This document shows, piece by piece, positions 43,620 to 54,209 of a stretch of 64,000 nt of DNA. The position numbers and the translations under genes were made by a program. Origin of the DNA: Proales similis (taxonomy: Eukaryota; Rotifera; Eurotatoria; Ploima; Proalidae); the NCBI GenBank assembly GCA_019059635.1, contig JAGVRJ010000009.1:124001-188000 (forward strand). The letters are read 5' to 3'. Position 1 is the first letter of the stretch. Each line of letters begins with the position of its first letter. The notes below the pieces were generated by a model. The model saw only the letters and a program-made list of their open reading frames with translations. It was not told the origin of the DNA and searched no databases.

Positions 43620-46600
43620 TTAGGATTCTTCTTCCAGTACAGGCAGGCTCTCCATTAACTAAAAGGTTCTTGTTTGGTCTTACCGAGTGCATGAAATTGA
43701 AGGATTGGTTACTTACCGACAAAGTCTGTGGTCTAACAGAACCTTCGCTCGTCATCGAAGTCTTAGTAACGTTGGTTATTGAAGAGCGACTGGTCAAGAA
43801 GCTCGTCTGTGGCGTTGAGTTGGTCACTCGGCCAGAGCCTGTGCGAGGTGTCCAACCATTGAGTGCGAAACGCTTCTGGTCCAAAGAGGAGGAAACGTCG
43901 AGAAACTGTCTTATCTCCTCCTCGCCAATACTTTGCTCATCGTCAAGTAGACCCTGAGTGAGAAAAGCAGACTGGTCGTATTTTAGTTTGGTGGGCGAGA
44001 GATGAATGATGGAGGAGTGAGCACTGGAACAGGAAACAAATGAAACATCAACGGCCATCTGAGGTCTACTGCCATCAATTGGTGAGACGTGATCGAATTG
44101 GTCGCTCAGTTGCTGCTTTTGACGTTCTAAAAGGGACGCCGATTCACGCGAAGAGCTGACGGTAGATCGTGTGCGAGCACTTGTAGGTGGAGATCCATGA
44201 GTACTGCTTTGAACAAAGGAAATCTCTGGCTCGTCCCAAATACTGGCGGTCGGTTCGTTGTTCGATTGGCTTTTTAAGAATGGCTCGAATAGACCAGAGC
44301 GGTCGGTAGAAGGCTCTTGGCAAGCACGAAGAGTTCGTTCGGGCGGCTCAATGCTTTTGGCCTGCTCGCTTTCGTCGCTAATTGGATACTGGGTGAGTTG
44401 GGACGAAGAGTCCGAGCGACTTGTAAACGGCGTCGAAGACATGGCAAGAATCTGCGACCATTTGGGCATTGACGAGCTAGCACTTAGCGAAGTGCTCTGG
44501 AAGGCCGACGGTGTGGCGGACTGATGTGAACTGCTCAAAGTTAAATTTTGCCGAGTTGAGCTCAGACTCGAACAAGTGAGATTGGCGGTTTGCATCGCAT
44601 CAAATATGAGCGCTCCGTACTCAACCCTGTTGCTCTGCTGATGTGCCATTGAATCAGCCAGTAGAGTCTTTTCAGGCAACACTGGCGACGTTAGAGAGTT
44701 CAAAGAGAGACTTGAATCGAACAGAGACATATTGAGCAGCTGTGTGTACTTTTGCTTAATTAGCTGGTTGATGTTTTCCAACTCCGGCTTTTCGCCTTCG
44801 TCAGCCTGAAGAGATTCTATTGTTTCCTCGAACAATTTCTCTTCGTTTGACTCGACAGCCGGCGCTCTGTTGATAAAGCGAGCATTCTTCTCACTGCAAG
44901 GGGTGTCCACTTCCTTGATCGTACTCAGATCGAGCCGGTTCATTCCCATTCGAGCACTGAGATTGTGATTACGAAGCTGCTGAAGATTGAGGCTCTCTTT
45001 CTGCTTGCGAATCATCGACAGTTGTTCTTGAATCAATTCGCGCCTAGCGTTCAAGTTGGCTTGGTTCGCACTGCACAACTTATCAAGTTGGCTCTCGATT
45101 GCTTCGTCGCTCGAAGAAAAGTCTTCTTCTTCATTCGAGGTGGCTTCTTCGTTAAATGAACATTGCTCTTCCTTGCCGCATTCGACTTCTGATCTTGCAA
45201 GTTGCGCAGACTCTGCGCAGTTGGCGCTGTTTGGCTTGATCGGTCGGCTATTGGACGCACTTGACTCGCTCGACACGAGAGCATCAGTTTCATCGCACTC
45301 GCTCCATTGACTCAGTACATGACGTCTCGAGCCTAGAGTAGATCCACTCGAAGGCCTGTCGTGACCAGTCGAGCTTATTCCAGAGTCCCCGAGGCCGGGT
45401 CTCTCGCCTTTCTCGCGCAACAGTTGTCGCTTGCGCTCTTCTATGAGCTGGCTTGTTTCGACCCGATTGCTCGGGTTTAGCGAACGAGACAGAATTGCAT
45501 TTTGATATTCGAGTCGTCGCTGCTCATCGGCACTCAATGAACTCAACGAGGCGTTTGTAGATTCGCTTGAATACTCGTGATCATTGCCACTGTCGGTCGG
45601 TCCATTTCGAGCCGTAGTCTCCGATCTGGCCGTGCTTGAACCTTCCGCGTCTTTTGCCTGACGCTGCCTGCAACGCTCCACTCGTGCCTCTTCTTCTTCG
45701 AGCTCTCTGAGCTTTCTTTCCAGCTCTTGCTGATGAGTGGCCAGCTCTCTTTGCTTGCGCTCAATTGCTGTCTTGGCGTCGTGTTTGTTGAATAATTCGT
45801 TAGATCCGCCGACAATCACGTCTTGTGAGACGTTAAGAGAGCTCGCTCTTGTGAATACGCAGCGTTGGTTCACTGTTCGAATGTCGACGTTTTGATATGG
45901 ATCGATTGAGCTCACGTTGTGACTTGACATCATCACTTTCTTAATAGACACGGGGCCGAACGGCTTCGACTCACTGTATTCTGACATATGCTCGGAGCTG
46001 AACGTCTGATGCGCGCTCTGTTCCTTGCTTTCTTCGTATTTGTCTGCTTGGGTCAGGGACGACACAGAGAGCGAAGTCAGAGTGCAGCTGCTTTCCTCGT
46101 TGTCGTACTCTTCTCTAATTCGACTTGCCTTCACGTCCAGCTCTTCTCGCTGATGACGAATCTTCTCCAAAAGACCTTCGAGTGCTTTTTTGTTCTCACT
46201 GCTCGGCTGCTTGATTTGCTCAGTTTGCAGTGGAGAAGTCGAGACTGCACAAATTTCATTTTCCTCAATGCTCTCTTCAACGCCTCTTGCATGATCGTTC
46301 TCGACAAGAGTGAGATCGAGTTCGGAGTCTTCGGGCACAGTGCTCGACTCGCTTTCGGCCAACTTTTCGTTTGGCAGCATTTCAGGCTCGGGCGCGCCCT
46401 TGTCTGATGCGAAGCAGATCTTTTCAAATTGACGCTCCAGTTCAAACTGGGCGTCCTTTTTGGCCTGCTCCCTCTGCCACGGCGGCAGGAAGATCTCTTT
46501 CGGAATAGAGGCAAGCTCGATTTGGCGCTTTTCTCTGTCGGCCTGCTGCATCTCTCCGAGTTCGTTCATCATTTCATTGTAGTTCTGCTCATAGTCAAGA

Positions 46601-47429
46601 GTCAATTGGACAGCGAAAGAAACATTTTTGCCAAAAGCCGACTTACCGAGTCCAAAAGCTGCTTTTCGAGTGCATGCTTGCCTCTCAGTCGAGCCTTTTC
46701 CATTCTTTCTTGATTCGACCGCTTCTGTTCAAGCTCGAGACGCTTGTTCTTTGCCTCTTGCCTGGCCGCAGTCTCACGCCCATCGGTTTGCGGGCATTCG
46801 GTCTCATTTTCGACCAGAACTCCCACACTTGCCATGTGATAACGCGTTGTGGAGAATGCATTTACGTCCTGAACAGTGACCGCTTTCTGTTTGGACTTTG
46901 ACTCGCTCTCATTAGCGATCGAGGACTTTCTCGTCTCTGCATCTGACTCTTGATGTTTGGAGACAACTTGGGCCGAACGGATACGCTCTTGCTCTAGAGC
47001 AAATTTACGCGCGATAATGGGCGCGTTCTCTTGGTTCTCAATGGCCATTTTTTCTTTCCAATGATTGACGAGTGCAGAACGACCTCGAGCAGCGGCCTTT
47101 TCCGCGTCTTGAGTTCGCTTCGCTTCTCTTTCTTCGGCCTGGTCTTGATACAGAGCTGCGTTACGATGCCCACTGCCTAAATCGTCGATTTCATTCTGGG
47201 CAAGCAGTTGAGCTTGCCGAGCGTCTGCTTCCTCTTGTGCTCGCTTAACAGCGCTTTGTTTTTTCACTCTAACTTGGAGCTCTTTTTGTTTTTCTCTTCT
47301 AAACGCCTCTCTGACCCTGGCCGCATTTTGCTTTGATATCTCTCTCACTTGAATGAGGCGAAGTTTTCGCAGCCGTTCTCGCTCCTCCTGAATTAGCTTT
47401 GACTCGTCAATGAGCGTTAGCTTTGTCAT
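43620..47429 (-). CDS. CEP295: CEP295/Ana1 centriole-to-centrosome conversion protein
   Basis: Three exons (47429-46647, 46587-43717, 43658-43620) encode about 1,230 residues. The N-terminal 260 residues align with CEP295: RERLRKLRLIQVREISKQNA, STTRYHMASVGVLVENETE and QERMEKARLRGKHALEKQ correspond to RRKLRLLQVREQ, STYHHLHTFVNRETD and QERMERFEKAHVRGFQAM in the human protein. EIFLPPWQREQAKKDAQFEL opens exon 2. The remainder is a long Ser/Glu/Gln-rich coiled-coil and disordered region with recurrent RRELIQEQLSMIRKQ-type heptads. CEP295/Ana1 is needed to convert centrioles to centrosomes and for elongation. The protein is about half the human length, with no ALMS motif visible. A short last exon adds LMESLPVLEEES. 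Confidence 0.85.
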
Positions 47430-47799
47430 CTTGCACTTTCCAGTTGCTCTCGTTCAACTAGTCGGGTTGAACGCTGACCAAATCGCACATACCTTCAATG
47501 TTTCTAATTCTTCTCCGAGTCAGCCCTCTGTGGTTATGGCAACCGTTTCAACTGGACACTCATTATGCCAGCGGCTGTTTTCTCGGCCACATGCATCATG
47601 TCAACACGTGGTCGCCGAATTAGTCTTTGGTCGATTAGACTCGGCCAACTCATGTCTAAAGTCACTCCCTAAATAGACTGACCACCGACCGAACTTGGAT
47701 CGGCATGCGAAATCAGGTGTTCTTGTATTATATGAGTCACACAAATTTTAAAAGAAAAAAGAAGAAGGGAAAACAGGTTCAGCCAAAAAAGTTGTCCAA
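47430..47799. other. Intergenic, CEP295 promoter
   Basis: 370 bp between two minus-strand genes; it should contain the CEP295 promoter and the isomerase 3' end. No other gene is seen. Confidence 0.4.
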
Positions 47800-48555
47800 T
47801 CAGAATCGATAGATTTTGTCTTTTTCGCGTATTTTGTAAACCGAGTCCAGATTAGTCCACCATTTGAACAAGAATTTGTCGCAAATCAACTTGAACCAAG
47901 GAGTTAGTTGAACACCGGACGTAGAGTCTTTTTCTTCTTCGATCAGCTCTCGGAGCTCATACTCGCTCACATATCGGACCGCTTTCACTTCGTTTTTGTT
48001 CAAATTCAACTCCGGCTCGCCTCTCATCAGCAGGATGTAGTCAATCTCATGCTCGCCGAACGTGTTGTCTTGAGGCACATTTTCTGCTTGGTATTGAATT
48101 CGAGTGATAAAATGGAGATCGTCAACATGAACCTTGGCCTGGCTGATGCCGAGCTCGTAGTTGAGACGTCGAATGGCTGCTCTTCTTATACCGACCATTT
48201 CGGCCTGGGCCATTTCTTCGTCATTGTGTAGCGGATGACTGCAGCATGTGTTGGTCCAGTGGTTGGGATACGTGATCTTGTTTATTGAGCGCTGCTGAAG
48301 TAGCAATCGCTTTTGGGAGTCGAACAGAAAAACGCTGAATGCGCGGTGGAGCATGCCTCTGCGTATGTTCGATAAGAGGTGACAGTTTTTCTTGGTGTCT
48401 GTGCCGATCGGATTGTCATTTTCATCGACAAGAATCATTTTCTCGTTGAACAAGCTCAGCTGAGTGTGGTCATACTGCTTGTCGGTTGAAAGCAGACAGC
48501 GGCTGTCCAATCTACAGAGGCGGCGGGAAAGGACTTGGGTCGTTGAGCTCAGCAT
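47800..48555 (-). CDS. IDI1: Isopentenyl-diphosphate delta-isomerase
   Basis: Single exon, 251 residues from ATG 48555; a longer reading needs a TTG start. The Nudix-fold type I isomerase motifs are present: HRAFSVFLFDSQKRLLLQQR, WTNTCCSHPL with the catalytic Cys, RRAAIRRLNYELGI and GEHEIDYIL with the metal-binding Glu/His. The enzyme interconverts isopentenyl and dimethylallyl diphosphate in the mevalonate pathway, supplying prenyl chains (farnesyl diphosphate, dolichol, ubiquinone and, in arthropods, juvenoids). The first 25 residues are Arg/Ser/Leu-rich without acidic residues and could be a mitochondrial or peroxisomal targeting extension. It is divergent from the 7TM gene 311 bp away. 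Confidence 0.95.
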   Translation of the reverse strand: MLSSTTQVLSRRLCRLDSRCLLSTDKQYDHTQLSLFNEKMILVDENDNPIGTDTKKNCHLLSNIRRGMLHRAFSVFLFDSQKRLLLQQRSINKITYPNHWTNTCCSHPLHNDEEMAQAEMVGIRRAAIRRLNYELGISQAKVHVDDLHFITRIQYQAENVPQDNTFGEHEIDYILLMRGEPELNLNKNEVKAVRYVSEYELRELIEEEKDSTSGVQLTPWFKLICDKFLFKWWTNLDSVYKIREKDKIYRF

Positions 48556-48866
48556 CTTGCAGTCGAATGACGGATACTTGTTCTGCTGTGCTCGATTGCT
48601 CAAATTCTTTGAATTTCTTCGCTTTCAGCTAAAGCAGCGCTCCGTCGACTCATGGCGGCCATAATTTTGTCCGCATGCGCGCAATAAATCATTTGTATTG
48701 CCGACTGTTTGATCGGCACCCACAATTTGATAACTCATCGATCGCAAACAAAAACACGCCCTTGAATAGAACCAGAGAGGAACTCTGTTTCTCTTGGCTC
48801 AAGTCAAAAAAATTTTTATTAGGCAACACTTTTCACATTGTTTAAAATCAGCCCGGGCCAACTCAA

Positions 48867-49898
48867 ATGAAGCAGCAACTAGATTTGTTCAACAACAGCT
48901 TTACGTCCGACAATACTCTGTGCAATTTCGACAGTCACTTTGCGAGCCTGTATTTCGCCTCCAGCGTATTCGGACTCCTACTGTGCTCAGTGTCGGCTTT
49001 GATATTTTGCAAATCCTGCTTCACCGACCTTCTGTTTCAGCATATTCGCGCCGAACTGGCGTTCATATGCGCCAATTTAATACTGAGCTTGTTTGCGCCG
49101 TTTGTGTGCGATCCAATCACCTACTGGACGCAATTCTATTTTGTCTACTTTTTCGTGTTCTCGGCCAGCATATTTCAAATGGGAGCCTTCTGCTTTAGTA
49201 TTCTGTCCGCGTACCGCTGCTGGAGGATATTAAACGATCGCGAGAGCCAAGCGTTCGTCAAGCGACGCTGGGGTCCAATGCCCGCACTGATCGTTGCAGT
49301 TCTGACACTCAGCGCCAGTCTCTTTCTGTTTCAATTGTTCGAGTACGAAATCTTGGAGATCGAGCTCGCCCACAACCGAACAGTGTGGATCAGCCAACCG
49401 GCCGCTTTCTTTCACTCTAAGAGCAAACTTTATCTGGAAATATTTGCGGTTGTTGTTCGAGACGGAGTGGGCACTGTGCTGCTTATATCGATCAACACGG
49501 CCATTCTGGTACGTTTGAGTCAGCTCATAATCAAGAAACGAAATCTCGTGGAGAACAGCGATTCAATCAAAACGGTGAGCGACGGCTCAATGCTGCCTCG
49601 TCAGTCGATCGGACAAGCGATTCGCTTCAAGCGTAAACTCAGTGTAATGATCGTTCTGTGCTGCTTGAGCTGCTTAATTGGCCGCCTGCCCATATTGGTC
49701 TACTTTTTGATCAAAAGCAACTTGAGCGACCAACAAGATCAGAATCTAATTCGAGTCTGCCTCCTCACCATCAACCTGTCATATGCGTCCAACTTCTTCC
49801 TTTACTATTTGGGAAATCGACACTTTCGTCTCGTCTTGATAAATCTATTCAAATTCAAGTTCGTGAAAGGAGTCAACAAATTGAAGAGAACAAAGTAG
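48867..49898 (+). CDS. Divergent seven-transmembrane receptor
   Basis: Intronless, 343 residues from ATG 48867. Seven hydrophobic segments are visible, starting near residues 28 (LYFASSVFGLLLCSVSALIF), 62, 92, 136, 190, 265 and 300. An extracellular N-terminus with sequons precedes TM1. TM3 ends SAYRCWRIL where DRY would be expected, and TM7 has NLSYASNFFLYYLG instead of NPxxY, so this is a highly diverged rhodopsin-like receptor or an unrelated 7TM family. TM6 carries KRKLSVMIVLCCLSCLIGRLP. No ligand class can be named. The AATAAA at about 49920 and the last 26 coding bases overlap the coding end of the folate-receptor-like gene on the other strand. The start lies 311 bp from the divergent isomerase gene. 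Confidence 0.8.
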   Translation: MKQQLDLFNNSFTSDNTLCNFDSHFASLYFASSVFGLLLCSVSALIFCKSCFTDLLFQHIRAELAFICANLILSLFAPFVCDPITYWTQFYFVYFFVFSASIFQMGAFCFSILSAYRCWRILNDRESQAFVKRRWGPMPALIVAVLTLSASLFLFQLFEYEILEIELAHNRTVWISQPAAFFHSKSKLYLEIFAVVVRDGVGTVLLISINTAILVRLSQLIIKKRNLVENSDSIKTVSDGSMLPRQSIGQAIRFKRKLSVMIVLCCLSCLIGRLPILVYFLIKSNLSDQQDQNLIRVCLLTINLSYASNFFLYYLGNRHFRLVLINLFKFKFVKGVNKLKRTK

Positions 49899-50674
49899 AT
49901 AACGAACAGTGAATAGTAAAAATAAAAAGCAAAATTTTCAAGCTCGATTGCATCGATTGGACCGCAGCGCTTAGAAGCGGCTCAATATCAAAGTAGAAGC
50001 ATTTGTCTTCCTTTCGCTGGCCGATATTGTATCTACGGCTCTCGCAGAACTGCTTACCGTTTGAATAAATTTGATTTATCTTTGAACCTTTGAGTATTGC
50101 CTCGGCGCAAGCCTCAAACATTTGGTCACAGTACTCTTCGCAGACAGTCAGCCGCTCTTGGCCATAGAACTTGTGCTGGTTCGGGGCGCAAATGTAACAC
50201 ATCAAGTAGTTTAGGTATTTTTGACAAGTTGGTGAAGAGCCGATCAAAGGCTTGACCTGGTCAGGTAGCAAAGATTTAGGAAATTCGGTTTGAAAAGAGA
50301 CATTGATCGGGAGTATGGACAGACAGAGAAGTCGAGATCGGTCGAAAACTTACTTTGCTGAAAGTCGAGTCTATTTCACTCTGGAGACAACATGAGTTCT
50401 CGCGGTACCAAGTGCAGTTTTTTAAATTGCTCTGCGGAGATGGAGCCCGGTTGTCAAAGAAAGAGCAGTAGTTCAAGGCCTGATGGTGAACAGGCTCTTC
50501 AAGCAGTGGCGGAAGCATGGTCGACAAGAATCTTGTGTTGAGGTCATTGATTGTGAATCTCTGCTCGTTCGTTGGCCATTGGATCTGCGATTTCGCCCCC
50601 GCAAACAGTGTCAAGCTCAAAAACAGCAGCAGAAGCATCATGTTGCAACTGCATAAAGTTGTCAGAGTTTGCAT
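49873..50674 (-). CDS. Folate-receptor-like GPI-anchored cysteine-rich protein
   Basis: Two exons (50674-50354, 50256-49873) give 234 residues. A signal peptide (MLLLLFLSLTLFAGAKS) is followed by a cysteine-rich ectodomain: LNYCSFFDNRAPSP, CTWYRENSCC, then CQKYLNYLMCYICAPNQHKF, VCEEYCDQMFEACAEA and KQFCESRRYN. The spacing resembles the folate-receptor/riboflavin-binding domain, in which eight disulphides frame the pocket. The last 20 residues are hydrophobic (SLKILLFIFTIHC), as for a GPI anchor. Several vertebrate folate-pocket Trp residues are absent, so ligand binding is unproved. The final coding bases overlap the coding end of the convergent 7TM gene. The family call is from motif shape and is less certain than the gene itself. 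Confidence 0.72.
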
Positions 50675-51113
50675 TCAGACTCTTTGGACTCCGAAATAAA
50701 TTATGAGCCATCGATTGCTCGCATTGCTTCCTCATTCTGCAAATAAAATCATTCTGGCTATCGAGCGCATAAATTTGCTTGCCGAATCTAGTTGGCAGCA
50801 TATTAAAGAAAGCGTAAGCAACCGCAGAGATAGATAGAGAGCGAAAAAAATAAAGAAGCAGTGGATGGAATAGAAGGGCAACAAAAGAGATGGGACTCGA
50901 GTGGAGGAGATGAAGACACATCTGACACAATCTTCAAGATGCTCATTCAATGCGATCGCCGTCCTCGCCACCGCCGCCGCCTCGGCTATTCTACGCACCA
51001 TCTGCGTGTCGAATAACACGTATCTTTTAGCCAGACTCGGGGCGTCTATTTAAATTCTAGCTCCCATTTGCGTGCACGATTTCTTTTTTAAGCAAAACTT
51101 TCAGCAGTCAATC
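50675..51113. other. Divergent intergenic region
   Basis: 439 bp between two divergent genes for signal-peptide proteins. Minus-strand frames here are fragmentary and leucine-rich from pyrimidine-rich sequence. No gene is seen. Confidence 0.4.
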
Positions 51114-52144
51114 ATGTTGCAATTAAATTGTGTGGCTCTTTTATGTTTGGTCACTATCATATCTTGCGTTCCCAGAGGTGCCCTGCCAAGTAAGCTCCAG
51201 CAGATTCTGAAACATTTCAAACTCATTTTATCGAGTGAATTTGACTTGTAATTGTAACAAAAGAAGAAGATGGGCCACAAGTGGAGAAAACGCAAAATAT
51301 CGATTTTTCTGAGGAAAGGAAGCTAAATTTAACTGACCCATCAGAGCAGAATTTAGAAGAAAAGATACGAATCAGTGGGCATGACAGTACGCCTGTTGAA
51401 CTGGCTGAAGATTCCGGTCGACAGCATCTGAACCTTTCAAATCCCTCAGTAAATGAGATTGAGAAAGTAATTGCTGTACAGGGTGCTCAGGTACATGACG
51501 GCAATAGCAGCCATTCGGACAAGAAAACAGCTCATGATCAGCCATCGGTTAATGAGCTTGAGGAAAAGATTGTTGTCAAGGGGCTGAACGAAGAGGGACG
51601 CCAACGGCTGAGAGATGAGCAAGAGCAGAACCAGAGAATTCTCAACATGAACCCATCTATGGAAGAGATCGAGGGCCAACTTGATATGATCGACGAGCGA
51701 CCAGAAGAGACTAAGGAAGACAACTTGAAAAATATGGAACCATCGATCGAAAACATGGATCAAGTGATTCGAGTGGAGAAAACTGACCAAGTCGACTGGA
51801 CCAGACCGAATCGAGATATTCTTCCCGGCTACGAGGGATTTCACGGAGTGATGATGAAGGACGACGAAACATTTCTAAACGCAAATCTGACCGAAGGTCT
51901 CGAAAAAGCCGCCGACTTGGCTGACTTTCTTGACTGGCTACAGCAGGAAGGGAAGATAAGCAAGCTGGATAGATTCAAGAGACTACAAGCTGAACTCCGC
52001 AGTCTGGAACAGACTCAAAAGCAGAACGGTCCTCAGCCTAAATCGAGCAAAACCATGAGCCCAAGCGAGAAGCTGGCGATTGCTATTCTGGAGATTGAGC
52101 GTGAAATTCAGGAGGAAAGAAAGCGAATAAAACTCGACTTGTAA
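51114..52144 (+). CDS. Secreted acidic protein with five internal repeats, novel
   Basis: Two exons (51114-51189, 51264-52144) give 318 residues. A clear signal peptide (CVALLCLVTIISCVPRG, residues 6-22) is followed by an acidic, Glu/Asp/Asn-rich protein without Cys beyond the signal region. Five imperfect copies of a motif, Pro-Ser-x3-[Leu/Ile/Met]-[Glu/Asp]-x2-[Ile/Leu]-x-[Val/Ile/Met], occur at 51338, 51443, 51542, 51653 and 51740, spaced 29-37 residues. Examples are DPSEQNLEEKIRISG, NPSVNEIEKVIAVQG and QPSVNELEEKIVVKG. The last third (LPGYEGFHGVMM, DFLDWLQQEGKIS, LAIAILEIEREIQEERKRI) is helical without repeats. I recognise no family; a secreted scaffold, propeptide carrier or matrix/cuticle component are all open. 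AATAAA at 52194 ends the transcript. Confidence 0.75.
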
Positions 52145-52310
52145 AATGTATTTGCTACTAAACGAGTTCATAAAAAGCGCAACAAAAGAGGAATAATAAA
52201 CAACTGATAAAGCAACGGTGAGAGTAAAAATGATCGCCTTAGTCATTGCTGACACCACTGGCATTGCGGATAGAGAAAGAAGATAAAGTAGGCGAGTGTG
52301 CAAAGAGGGT

Positions 52311-54209
52311 CTATTTAGTGTTGGATCGATGCCATTCAGGTAGCTGAATAAATACAGATTCGAAACTGTGCTTGCGACTTGAGCTGTATGGTTGATGCTG
52401 ATCGAACGAGTTTGACTTCATGCCCAGAAATCTTCCTCTAGTCCTATTGTTGAGCTTCGAGCGCCAATCAAGGCTATCTAGTTGATCCCGACTCTCGCCA
52501 ATGACGGTCAAGAGAGGACTGAGTCGAGGCGGCGAAGGCGATGGCGGTCGTTCAGAGCGAATACAAACCAAACAGCGCAGCAAGCGGGTCAAATGAGATC
52601 GAAATTTTAGACGAAAGTCTCTGATTATCTCGTTGAGCTGTTGCTTTATGATTGTAGAAAACGTGAAATAGATAATGAAGTTGAATGCGTGCGAAACGTG
52701 TTGAGTAAGTATTAGGCACATGCCCAGTAAGCGCCTGTAAGGCTGATTGTAGAGAGAAAGGCGAAAGAATGTGTAGAATATAGAAGAGGGTAACGAAGAA
52801 CAGGCGAAACTGAGCGTGAGCAGTGAGAGCATCAGAACTATTCGTTCGTTGCGCGAATATCTTCTGGTGCGCTCGGTGAGGAACGGCACGGCGAACCTTG
52901 GAATTTTAAATTGCGCACGGCGCTTGCCTGTTGCCTCAGGGCTGGCTTCTTTTCGCGCTTGAACTTGAGTAAAAGAAGGCGGCCGATGGTAGTCGAGGTC
53001 GTTCAGCTCTACAAGATGAGAAAATCTTAGAAACTGCAGACTAGCCAGTGAGCTGTTGAGAATCAAGTCGATAAGCTCCTTTCGCTCTTGCTGCGCGCAC
53101 TTGGACCGCGTTCCAGCGTTTGAATGCTTCTCATCCATGGAACGAGATCGTGGCTTATCGCTGAACGCGCTGTTGTAATCTACACTTAAAAAGTTTGAGC
53201 TTGAATAGCGATCAGTTTCTGCTTCTCTAATCTCAGGTTTTGACTGATGCTCGCTCGACGAGTCCTCGGCTCGCCTGCAGCCAAGCGCTTTGAGATCAAC
53301 GCTGCTGTTTGCGTATCGATTGTTTGCGCTGTAAAAATTGCTCTCATTGAAGGATAGCATAGAGACGCTTCGTCTAATATGATTCTGCACTCGTTGATTG
53401 ACGTTGAGTTTTCTCGACGATTTGTACGTGCGCCTTATCAGCAATCCATTGAACAGAATCATCAGAGTCAATGGGAGGAGACATTCAAAGAAGAAAGAAA
53501 ACCGCTGCCAAAATATCATGTAATCACTAGTGTAGCACTCAATCTGGCGACCGCCGTTTGCTTCGTCTTGACTCACCTCGCCGTTAAAGTAAAGAACAGG
53601 TAGATTAGATGTGAGTATGAGGCTGGTAATCACCCCAATAAGAGTGAGATTAAACCGCATGTTCCTCGAGCGGTTCTGCTTCCAGTTCACACTTGTGATC
53701 ATAAAGTAGCGGTCAATAGTTATGACCGCTAGAATCCAGGCGCTCGTCTGCATGCAAAAGAAAGCCATGAAGCTTATGTACTTGCAGAGGAAGAGACTTT
53801 GATTTTCAAGATTCGCTTTCGAATCGCTCAGCTGGTATTTGTAAAAGAAGTTGAAGTTCCTAGAAGCAAAGTTAATCATTTAGCGTGGCTCATTTAGCTG
53901 TTAGTGTTGCATGAGGGTCACATACCATTGATAAAGTGAAAGAGTATCAACAACTGTGAGGGTGGCGAAGAAGAGCATTGTTGACTGCACTCGTAGACGA
54001 GGACGCGTGAGAACGAAAAAAGCCAGGCCATTGCCAAGAGTGCCAATCACCATGAAGAGCACCGGGAGAATTGACAACTTTTCTTCTATGTTGTGATAGA
54101 ACGAGCGCATGTCGGCGTCACTGACGAACAGAGCGCTTGAGCTCGCGTTTGATGATAGTGTTGGCGAGGCTTGTGGTGGCAGAGCTGCTGCTGCAGATAT
54201 TTCCACCAT
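52311..54209 (-). CDS. Class A GPCR with large third cytoplasmic loop (peptide-receptor type)
   Basis: Two exons (54209-53926, 53859-52311) give 610 residues. The extracellular N-terminus has a sequon. TM1 (VLFMVIGTLGNGLAFFVL) has the GN signature, TM2 (FFATLTVVDTLSLYQW) follows, and TM3 ends ITIDRYFMI, a good DRY motif after the conserved Cys (LCKYISFMAFFC). TM5 is LLPLTLMILFNGLLI. A third cytoplasmic loop of about 190 residues is Ser/Arg-rich with several basic phosphorylation sites. TM6 is MLSLLTLSFACSSLPSSIF. TM7 is SHAFNFIIYF, an NxxIY form of NPxxY common in invertebrate peptide receptors. The C-terminal tail of 100 residues contains a Pro-Ser cluster. The overall shape fits FMRFamide-type or related neuropeptide receptors; the ligand is not determinable here. 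Confidence 0.85.

Noticed and set aside
49230-49415. Minus-strand frames within the 7TM receptor and similar shadows elsewhere
   Set aside because: Entirely inside well-supported genes on the other strand, without motifs.
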